The notes under the pieces are model-generated. The model worked only from the letters and a program-made list of their open reading frames with translations. It did no database searches and was not told the DNA's origin. From Saccharothrix espanaensis DSM 44229 (GTDB lineage: Bacteria > Actinomycetota > Actinomycetes > Mycobacteriales > Pseudonocardiaceae), in the NCBI RefSeq assembly GCF_000328705.1, contig NC_019673.1, positions 6,324,001-6,388,000 of the forward strand: DNA of 64,000 nucleotides, in the 5' to 3' direction. The translations under genes were made by a program, and so were the position numbers. Each line of letters starts with the position of its first letter. Position 1 is the stretch's first letter. Positions 58,101 to 64,000 of the stretch are shown piece by piece.

Positions 58101-58871
58101 CAGGTACCCGACGACGCCACCCAACTCCTCCAGACCATCACGACGACCTCGCGCCACACCGACCGCGCGCGGCATCGCGATCCGCTCCGCCACGACATCG
58201 ACATACAGGTCCGCAAGGGCATAGGAGTCCAGGTCGACCTGCTTGAATTTGACCTTCGAATCCTCGTCCCACTGAGTCGCGACGACCTTGACGACCAGGT
58301 CGCGCAACTGTGTCTCACGTTCACGCAGCCGAGGCGCCTCGATCAGGTACCGCATAAGGTCCCAACCGGCCAGCATGTCCGCGTACGCCCACAGAAGCGT
58401 CTCCGGCGCAGAGTTCAGCCGCGCGTCGATGTCGGCCCGCCACCAACAGCGCATGGGTATACCGAACTCGGCAGAGTACTCCGCAAGACGCTCGTCGAGT
58501 CGGTCCATCGTTCCGCGGTCGGGCGCGCTCGTTCCATCCACCGACGTCATCAGGTGATACTGGGTGGCACCTTCTCGGACGAGACGCCTGATGTTGTCGG
58601 CTTCGCCCTTGATCGCCGCGTTCAACCATGCGACAGGGCTGCGAATCGCGTTCGCCGACCACTTGACCTGGTAAACGACGTACGGGCCGCCCGGTTCCCG
58701 CCGGACCGCGTCCCTGCCGCCATCGGACTGTCCGACCGGCATGCACGTGACGTCAGGAAACGCGTGCGCCAGCAAGGCACCACACATCCGCTGGAACGCC
58801 TTCTCCTCAAGCCGCTCATACAGGTAGCGCCCCTGAGGGGTTCGAGACACCGTTCCGTCAGGACGCGTCAT
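55173..58871 (-). CDS. NACHT NTPase with N-terminal PD-(D/E)xK nuclease domain (Avs/bNACHT-like)
   Basis: 1232 aa. The N-terminal 160 residues have a restriction-endonuclease-like core: GGRDAV with Asp54 and YQVKW with Gln68/Lys70. NACHT domain: Walker A GAPGQGKST (269-277), Walker B LLLVLDGLDE (381-390), TTRPNSSGL sensor and FDVQPVQEYFAANHL. The C-terminal 600 residues are a helical, repeat-like putative sensor. This nuclease-STAND-sensor architecture is that of antiviral NACHT/Avs proteins, which degrade DNA after sensing a phage protein. ATG at 58871 lacks a strong ribosome site. Lies 136 bases upstream of, and in line with, the membrane-effector/STAND pair. Confidence 0.88.
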   Translation of the reverse strand: MTRPDGTVSRTPQGRYLYERLEEKAFQRMCGALLAHAFPDVTCMPVGQSDGGRDAVRREPGGPYVVYQVKWSANAIRSPVAWLNAAIKGEADNIRRLVREGATQYHLMTSVDGTSAPDRGTMDRLDERLAEYSAEFGIPMRCWWRADIDARLNSAPETLLWAYADMLAGWDLMRYLIEAPRLRERETQLRDLVVKVVATQWDEDSKVKFKQVDLDSYALADLYVDVVAERIAMPRAVGVARGRRDGLEELGGVVGYLLRTDLPLTLIRGAPGQGKSTLSQYLCQLHREAFLPGKESGTPIGASAFEVKKRRVPLRVDLRDYAAWLAGNDPFDVSESVTDGGRGRRRSRSIESFLAALMRVKSGDLPVAIGDVHDVIARFPLLLVLDGLDEVASAEVRSEVVSRIDELCARLGANDWPPQVVVTTRPNSSGLAEPSADRFETIALRPLEFVLRREYLDKWADSRGLSVADRGALTRIFVTRSAEPHIAQLAENPMQLTILLYLIQKRGDSIPDERTELYRSYMETFLDREAAKSPAVHRHRKDLEEVTAYLGWHFQMLAESAASNGQLSIKEIKRAILNYLHDVRKDVGLVDELFTAVTDRVWALTSKEQGTFRFDVQPVQEYFAANHLYNVAGAELPKFDGSEVFRALIRRPYWFNTCRFYAGFAAVRELAALAEMLEEEVHRTTPVVGGPVVRGLITHTRKVAWTLLADGVFVARRSSQARVARLITDDLSVRLLVHALGVDHDLPAMAEDRGGGLFMKALLEAIADRPHDPINKLRGHLLEHLVRSSQGDAGEVVARWWRSGVETAAGTEDEAAWMYYGKHVPPGIPLPEHLVSRLVLDDPRSVVAAMEAGLALPEDSAQARQSLRAALDGQCSDAVPRDGLNEADDLVSLFAAGRFRQKAHSYLPDGLPDTGHPLYTLGNEFARRVAKRLIARDGRYERVFKATHTGKGQKDTTSVWGNTARELAAIHGPCLLAAEIALIGAALPANAVKTGGDITPGSSALGPQADYGRLIRDVRHQRANQRWWVDLFYAHSDALSHITWALALLAMADTAVVARCLDFVDETVRSVTAEELRGLRLASSRIGAFGVSRRLQRSILDDLAAHTVDTALLVLHHTAEVDRVDTLDRLPDEMLGSMIDLEPCSWPAVRAIGQRMIEAPSLERCDLLRSSGPFNPVGAARPSSVPEYLIQDILATPADVPIEWLLQSELHCSEQFDESTLGDLASAESWFG

Positions 58872-58994
58872 CGAGCGACCTGCACGACCCGGTTTCCGAC
58901 AGACCCGATCTCCCGCACGGTCTCTTCCACCGCTACCCCCGCTTGGCCACCAGGCTCAGGCATCCGGCAATCCTACCGCGCGGCATCGACACCT

Positions 58995-59480
58995 TGAGGT
59001 TCCCCCGGTAGGTCGGTGGCTTTGATCCTCACCTGGTTGTACGGAGTCGGGTTACTCGATGATCACTCGTCTCAGTAGCCCGGAGGACAACCCACGATGC
59101 CCAAGCGGTACCCACCCGAGTTCCGGCGCAAGGTGCTCGACCTGGTCGCGTCCGGCCGCCGCGTCGCCCAGGTCGCGGCGGATCTCGACATCAGTGACCA
59201 GACGATCTACGCCTGGCGCCGCCAGGAGCCCATCGACTCCGGACAACTACCCGGCACCACCAGCACCGACAACGCCGAACTGGTCGCGGCGCGTCGGCGG
59301 ATCGCCGAACTCGAGGCCGAGGTCGCCGTCCACCGCCGCGCCGCCGAACTGCTCAAGGAGGGCAGCCCCCCAAAGGCGGTACGAGGCGGTCACGGTGATC
59401 GCCTCCGAAGGGCGGTCGATCCAGCTCGCCTGCCGCGTGCTCGGAGTGGCGGAATGCGTCGCTGTCCATCCACATGCGAC
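58995..59480 (+). mobile_element. Truncated IS3-family element
   Basis: Left end TGAGGTTCCCCCGGTAGGTCGGTGGCTTT matches the end of the intact element at 44476 except for two bases. It carries orfA and the first 30 or so codons of orfB (YEAVTVIASEGRSIQLACRV), after which similarity stops near 59460. No right end is seen, so it is a deletion remnant. Confidence 0.8.
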
Positions 59481-59510
59481 GTCGATACTCGATCAGCAGG
59501 CCGTGCATGA
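59097..59510 (+). pseudogene. IS3-family OrfA of the truncated element
   Basis: MPKRYPPEFRRKVLDLVASG then QVAADLDISDQTIYAWRRQE form the helix-turn-helix, followed by the coil RRIAELEAEVAVHRRAAELL. The true OrfA should end near 59375; beyond that the frame is read-through of decayed orfB sequence. OrfB is missing, so the remnant is not self-mobile. Confidence 0.75.
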
Positions 59511-59780
59511 TCAGCCAAGGGGTCCACCACGTGCCGATGCAAACGTGGAAGACCTGGTCGAACGGGCCGACCTCGACCGGCTGAGGAAGCACTTGGTGGG
59601 CGAGTCGCCGTTGCCGACCGTGCGGCGTTGCGCGGTGTACGGATCTGTACGGACTCGTGACCAGCGTGTACGGGGCCATCGCCGAGGGCTGCCGCCGGCG
59701 GGCGAGGTGTTGCTACCACTGAGCGGCGGGCGCTCCAGCCCGAATCCCCGGATCACCGATCCGAAAGTGAGGAAACCGGT
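59511..59780. other. Gap between the IS3 remnant and the secreted-protein gene
   Basis: Short open frames on both strands show no convincing family. It probably holds the promoter of the following gene. Nothing else recognised. Confidence 0.35.
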
Positions 59781-60266
59781 GTGAAGAACGTGACAGGGAA
59801 TCAGGGGGTGCGCCGTCGTCTGGCCGCCGCCCTCGTGACCGCGTTGGCGTTTTTGATGGCCAGCGTGACTTCCGCGCAGGCCGAAGGTGCCAATGGCGGC
59901 AGCAACTACTACGACGGCAAGGACCCGGCGGCCACCGGCTGCAACGTCAACGCGTCGCAGATCGCTACCCGGCCGATCCTCGACCGCAATACCGGTCAGC
60001 AGGTGGCGTCGATCCAGATCTTTTACTCCTGGTCGTGCGGCGCGAACTGGATCCGGGTGACCGGCAACCCGTACGGCGGCAACGCGACCAAGTACATCGC
60101 GTCGTCGCTGGGCGGGTGGAACAGCGAGTGGGACCCAGGGTATGGGTCGAGCTACTCGATGATGGTCTACGCGCCCGGGACGGCGCAGATCAACGGCTAC
60201 GTCTACCTGTTCGAACCTGGGATCAACGAGTGGAACTGGAGGGCTGAGGGCACCTTCTCCCTGTAG
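59781..60266 (+). CDS. Secreted DUF2690-like protein
   Basis: 161 aa from GTG 59781, with GAGGAAA upstream. A signal peptide (RRRLAAALVTALAFLMASVTSAQA, likely cut after AQA) precedes a domain with NYYDGKDPAATGCNV, matching the YDGKDP...GC pattern of DUF2690. Two conserved Cys (in GCNV and SCGANW) could form a disulfide. These are common actinomycete extracellular proteins without known function. Confidence 0.8.
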   Translation: MKNVTGNQGVRRRLAAALVTALAFLMASVTSAQAEGANGGSNYYDGKDPAATGCNVNASQIATRPILDRNTGQQVASIQIFYSWSCGANWIRVTGNPYGGNATKYIASSLGGWNSEWDPGYGSSYSMMVYAPGTAQINGYVYLFEPGINEWNWRAEGTFSL

Positions 60267-60288
60267 TCGTCGCCCGGTCGAGCCCGCG

Positions 60289-60317
60289 GTCGCGCGCCCT
60301 TACCCAGGTGGCGCGAC
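60289..60317. terminator. Possible bidirectional hairpin between convergent genes
   Basis: Stems GTCGCGC (60289-60295) and GCGCGAC (60311-60317) with a 15-base loop, in the 65-base gap between two convergent stop codons. Confidence 0.35.
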
Positions 60318-60331
60318 TGCGGTTCGGCCGA

Positions 60332-63300
60332 TCAGTCGCAGGGCGCGTCGTAGGGCTGGTCGGGCACCAGTTGCGCCCACTCCGCCGCAGTGATGGCGTC
60401 CCCGACCACCTCACAAATGCGACCGGCTGCGGATTCCGGGTCGGTGTCCCAGATGAGGATCCCACCAGCCCGGGTGCCAGCGACGAGGGTGCGCCCGTCC
60501 GGGCTGAATTGAGTGGTGAGCACGCCCTCTGACGCGGCCTGGAGGGTCGCCAGGCGTTGCGGTCGGTGCGGATCGCCCAGGTCCCATAGCCAGATCGTCC
60601 GGTCGACGCTGCTGACTGCGAGCACGTCGGACCGCGGCCTGAAGCTCAGCTCGAAGATCTCGTCGATCGGCCCGAGGAGCGGCGGGCCGACCGGGACCGG
60701 CGGGCCGACCGTGGAGAGGTCCGCCAGGCGCACCGTGTAGTCGGCACCGCCGAACGCCGCGAGCGTGCCCGAGCCGTTGATCGCCGCCGCGTAGACCGGG
60801 CCGCTCGCCCCGGTGGCGGTGCCGAGGAGCCGCACGTCCGCGATGTCGTCGACGTCCCAGAGGTAGCCCTTGCCGTCACCTGCCGACGCGGCCAGTCGGC
60901 GGCCGTCCGGGCTGAACCTGACGCCGTAGACCTTGGTCGATGACACCGCGATCGTCGCGGCGACCCGAGGGCTGTCGGGGACGCTGATGTCGATGACGCG
61001 GACGGTGCCGTCGTCGCTCGACACCGCCGCCTTTCGGCCGTCTGGGCTCACCACGATGCCCTCGACCAACTCGGTCGCGGTCGCGAGCCGCGCGCGGACC
61101 CGAGCCGGTGACCCACCGCCAGCGACGTCCCACAGCACGATTGAGCCGTCGTCGCCACCCGCGATCACAGTGCCGCTGTCCGGTGTGATGGCGACCGCGC
61201 CGGTCAGCAGCGGGTCGTCGGGCCCCACCGCGAGCGGTTCGCCGAACCGCACCGGCCGCAGGGGGTCGGAGGTGTCCCAGAGGTGCACCTTGCCACGCCC
61301 GGTGCCGGCGGCCAGGCGGCTGCCGCTCGCGTCGAACGCGACCGCGAAGACGGGGTCCGCACCGGTCGACACCGGGCCAATCGTGGTCCACGTGCGGGTG
61401 ACGCCGTCCTCCGCCAAGGTGGTCAGGGTATGTCTGCTGGCGTACGCGACCGCAGTCACCGGGGTGGAGTGGCTGAACTCGGCCAACGACTCCCAAGTCG
61501 CCGTGTTCCACCGCCACACCATGCCGTCGGCGCCCGCGGCGGCGAGCACACCGCCGTCCGGGCTGAACGTCACCGCGTTCACCCAGCTCGTGGGTCCGCT
61601 CAGTGGAGGGCCTGCGGACCTCGGGTTCTGCCGGTCTGTGACGTCCCAGCGGTAGACGACGTGCTCACCGGCGGTGCCCGCGACCAGGGTGCGGCCGTCG
61701 GGCGAGTACGCGACCGCGAACACCTGGCTGATCGGGCCTGCCGGTGTGGTGAGCGCTTCGGGGCGGGCCGGATCGGTGACGTCCCAGACCCGCACGGATC
61801 GGTCCTCCCCGCCGGATGCCATCGTCCGGCCGTCGGGGGCGAAGGCCACGCCCCGCACGGTCGCTGTCGGCCCGGTGACGGTCGGTAGCTCGGTCGGGAC
61901 AGGGAGGTCGAGGCGCCACAAGCGGATCGCCGTGCCCGCAGCGACCGCGAGCAGCCCGCCGTCGCTGCGGACCGTCAGCGCGGTCACGGGGTCGCCGCGG
62001 CCGGGCAGGTGCGCGACCTCGACCGGTCTGGCGGGGTCGTCGAGGCGCCACATCCGGACCGCGCCCGTTTCGTCACCCGAGAAGAGAGCGGTCTCGCCTG
62101 GGGTGAACGTCAGGGCCGTGGTGGTTGTGCCCCCGGTCAGCGTCGCCACGGACGACGTGGCTGCGGCCCGCCCGCCATCCGCGTGCCGCAGGTCGATGAG
62201 GCCTGCGTCCGTGCCGAACGCGGTGAACGCACCCGACGTCGCGACGGACTTGGTGGTGCCCTTGTCGACGCGGAAGCGGTGAGGCACGACTCGGGCGGAG
62301 GAGTCTAGTACCGCGGACCGGGCCTCCGGGGTGGCCGCGATGTGGTACGCGGCCAGGGCGAGCTGCGCGGCGAGCGCGGCATCCTTGCCCACGAGGCGGT
62401 CCGCCGTCGCCGCGATCTGCCTCGATGCGGACAGCCGGTCGTTGTGCGCCGCAGCATCCCGATCATGGTCGGCCTGGACGGCGACCAGGTTCGCGTAGCC
62501 TGCGGTGCCGGCTGCGACAAGCGCCAGGATGATGAGCACGGCGGTCACCTGGTATCTGCGGCGCAGTCGGCGGCGCAGCGCGATCGCCTCGGCGCGTTGC
62601 CGGGATGCGGAGGCGTCGAGGAACTCCTGTTCCAGCACGTTGAGCCGGTCGGTGTCGTCGGACGCCCAGGCCAGCGCGGTTGTCAGGCGCGGTCCTCGGT
62701 ACAGGTCGTCGTCGTGGCACCCGCCGTTGCGCCACACCCGGGCAGCGATGGTCAGCCTGCTGTGGGTTTCGTGGCCCGCCCGGTCGTGCGTGAGCCACTC
62801 TGCCAGCCTGGGCCACCCGCTCAGCAGCGCCTCGTGGCTGATCTCCACGGTCTCGGAACCGACGATCAGCAGGCGTTGGGCGACGAACCGCTCGAACACC
62901 ACCGCAGTGGCGTCGTCGTCCCCGGTGAGCAGCTCGTCGATCGGCACGGGTCTGCGCGTGTCCGGCGTCCCCGGTTCTGAGCGCACCAGTCGGAGGAACA
63001 GGCGGTGGGCGATGGTCCTCTCGGAGGGAGTGAGCGACAGGTACACGTGTTCGGCGGTCCGGGCGATCGCGCCGCGCACACCGCCGACAATCCGATAGTG
63101 CGCAAGCCCGATGGTCCTCCGGTCCGACTTGTCTTCGCGGTAGGCGTCGACCAGCGCTTGCAGCGTGTGCGACAGCATCGGCAGGACACCCGCTTCGTAG
63201 GTCGCGCTGGCGCCGGGCCGTGCAGCTGCTTCCCGGATCAAGACTTCGACCAAGGGCTCGTCGAGTTGATAACCGGAGATCCGGGCCGGTTCCACGACGA

Positions 63301-64000
63301 CCTCGCGGACCTGCCGCTCGGTCAGCGGGCCGACCACGACCTGCGCGTCCTGGGACAGCACCGCCAATCGGGGTTCGCGCAGCACCCGGCCGTAGAAGTC
63401 CGCCCGGAAGGCCAGCACGACCAGCGGACCGGGCGATGTCGCGCTCTCCGCTTCGTCCGCGAGCACCGCGGTGAGGAAACCCCGTCGCTGGTCCTCGTTC
63501 TCGCACAGGGTGAACAGCTCTTCGAATTGGTCCACGACGAGGACGACGTGGCCATCGCCGGCCGCCGACCCCGCCACCTCGCGCCACGACGTCGGGTCTT
63601 CAACCAGCGCCCGGAACACCTCGTCCGCTGGCTGCCCGGTCAGCTTCGCGGTGTGCTCTGCGAGTTCTTGCAGGGGCGCCGTGCCGGGCGTCATCAGCAG
63701 CACCGGCCATGACTCCGCGTCCGACACCGGTGGACGTCCCTGTGCGAGGGCGGGGATCAGCCCCGCGCGCAGGACCGACGATTTCCCCGATCCCGAAGGG
63801 CCGACCACGATCAGCGGGCTGCCGGTCCCGCGGCGTCGGGCCAGTTCGGCCAGCAAGCGGTCCACGAGCTCACCGCGACCGAAGAAGAAACCGGCGTCCT
63901 TGATCTGGAACGGTTCGAGGCCGCGGTAGGGATTCGGCGCCGACGCCACCTCGCGCTCGACCTGCCCGCGCAGGGTCGCGAGCACGTCGAGCCACTCCTG
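60332..64000 (-). CDS. STAND (nSTAND1)-WD40 protein, N-terminus outside window
   Basis: At least 1222 aa visible; the frame continues past the right edge. NPYRGLEPFQIKDAGFFFGR is the entry to the nSTAND1 NTPase, with Walker A GPSGSGKSS, Walker B VVLVVDQFEELF and an arginine-finger-like FRADFYGR. A helical region with SHEALLSGWPRLAEWL follows, then one membrane-like helix VTAVLIILALVAAGTAGYAN, then about 13 WD40 repeats (for example VAFAPDGRTMASGGEDRSVR and VRFSPDGRRLAASAGDGK). Related proteins often begin with an HTH or peptidase domain; whatever precedes is cut off. Role probably in signalling or conflict; not known. Confidence 0.9.
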   Translation of the reverse strand, partial: QEWLDVLATLRGQVEREVASAPNPYRGLEPFQIKDAGFFFGRGELVDRLLAELARRRGTGSPLIVVGPSGSGKSSVLRAGLIPALAQGRPPVSDAESWPVLLMTPGTAPLQELAEHTAKLTGQPADEVFRALVEDPTSWREVAGSAAGDGHVVLVVDQFEELFTLCENEDQRRGFLTAVLADEAESATSPGPLVVLAFRADFYGRVLREPRLAVLSQDAQVVVGPLTERQVREVVVEPARISGYQLDEPLVEVLIREAAARPGASATYEAGVLPMLSHTLQALVDAYREDKSDRRTIGLAHYRIVGGVRGAIARTAEHVYLSLTPSERTIAHRLFLRLVRSEPGTPDTRRPVPIDELLTGDDDATAVVFERFVAQRLLIVGSETVEISHEALLSGWPRLAEWLTHDRAGHETHSRLTIAARVWRNGGCHDDDLYRGPRLTTALAWASDDTDRLNVLEQEFLDASASRQRAEAIALRRRLRRRYQVTAVLIILALVAAGTAGYANLVAVQADHDRDAAAHNDRLSASRQIAATADRLVGKDAALAAQLALAAYHIAATPEARSAVLDSSARVVPHRFRVDKGTTKSVATSGAFTAFGTDAGLIDLRHADGGRAAATSSVATLTGGTTTTALTFTPGETALFSGDETGAVRMWRLDDPARPVEVAHLPGRGDPVTALTVRSDGGLLAVAAGTAIRLWRLDLPVPTELPTVTGPTATVRGVAFAPDGRTMASGGEDRSVRVWDVTDPARPEALTTPAGPISQVFAVAYSPDGRTLVAGTAGEHVVYRWDVTDRQNPRSAGPPLSGPTSWVNAVTFSPDGGVLAAAGADGMVWRWNTATWESLAEFSHSTPVTAVAYASRHTLTTLAEDGVTRTWTTIGPVSTGADPVFAVAFDASGSRLAAGTGRGKVHLWDTSDPLRPVRFGEPLAVGPDDPLLTGAVAITPDSGTVIAGGDDGSIVLWDVAGGGSPARVRARLATATELVEGIVVSPDGRKAAVSSDDGTVRVIDISVPDSPRVAATIAVSSTKVYGVRFSPDGRRLAASAGDGKGYLWDVDDIADVRLLGTATGASGPVYAAAINGSGTLAAFGGADYTVRLADLSTVGPPVPVGPPLLGPIDEIFELSFRPRSDVLAVSSVDRTIWLWDLGDPHRPQRLATLQAASEGVLTTQFSPDGRTLVAGTRAGGILIWDTDPESAAGRICEVVGDAITAAEWAQLVPDQPYDAPCD

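Noticed and set aside
60332..63985. Tandem repeat array in the right-hand 4 kb
   Set aside because: The periodicity comes from WD40 repeats in a coding sequence, not from DNA-level repeats.

Overview
The window is very GC-rich DNA with actinomycete codon use, GTG and TTG starts, dense start/stop overlaps and actinomycete insertion sequences. It most likely comes from a Streptomyces- or Pseudonocardiales-type actinobacterium. There are two main parts: a hybrid NRPS/PKS biosynthetic gene cluster (1 to about 41.5 kb, running off the left edge), and an accessory region (about 42 to 64 kb) of insertion-sequence debris, a toxin-antitoxin pair and several large STAND-type NTPases that look like bacterial immune genes.

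The cluster centres on one leftward run of 15 tightly coupled genes (34777 down to 19311). It holds an amino-group carrier protein (LysW-like) with its ligase, kinase, reductase and releasing hydrolase (LysX/Z/Y/K), a two-subunit transketolase, a PLP aminotransferase, a P450, two acyl-CoA dehydrogenase-like flavoproteins, one C-A-PCP NRPS, a BtrH-type protein and a small protein of no obvious family. From published work on vazabitide A and azinomycin B I recognise this enzyme set as the route that turns carrier-bound glutamate into a C7 diamino-dihydroxy acid and then an azabicyclic, aziridine-bearing building block. Aziridine closure there goes by loss of sulfate, and this cluster also has sulfate activation (CysD, CysN-CysC fusion) and a sulfotransferase. 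The last two genes of the set (33186-34777) are candidates for the aziridine-forming pair (AziU2/AziU3 or Vzb10/11 type), by context only.

A second leftward operon (15698 down to the left edge) carries CysD, CysNC, a 91-aa unknown, a HAL-like MIO enzyme, a two-module NRPS, an Asp/Asn-type hydroxylase and a PKS (KS-AT-KR, cut by the window). A short rightward operon from a clear promoter near 35.1 kb carries a thioesterase, a degenerate adenylation domain plus PCP, and the sulfotransferase. A converging NRPS has a heterocyclization-type condensation domain and a Cys-like adenylation code. An MFS exporter and a polytopic M28 metallopeptidase lie inside the cluster. No pathway regulator and no MbtH-like protein were seen.

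The accessory region begins near 42 kb: a small secreted protein with a strong terminator hairpin, an apparently intact IS3-family element, a pair of membrane proteins sharing a Gly/Thr/Asn-rich motif, a DUF6247/ParE-like toxin-antitoxin pair, and a nest of broken transposases (one transposase gene split by an IS701-type element, plus a broken integrase-type gene). Next come a NACHT ATPase with an N-terminal PD-(D/E)xK nuclease, a two-TM protein and a STAND NTPase. The last two share a VQVG-containing motif (C-terminal in the membrane protein, N-terminal in the NTPase), the arrangement known for RHIM-like amyloid signalling in bacterial NLR systems. The window closes with an IS3 remnant, a secreted DUF2690-like protein and a STAND-WD40 protein running off the right edge. 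No tRNA, rRNA or CRISPR array was seen.
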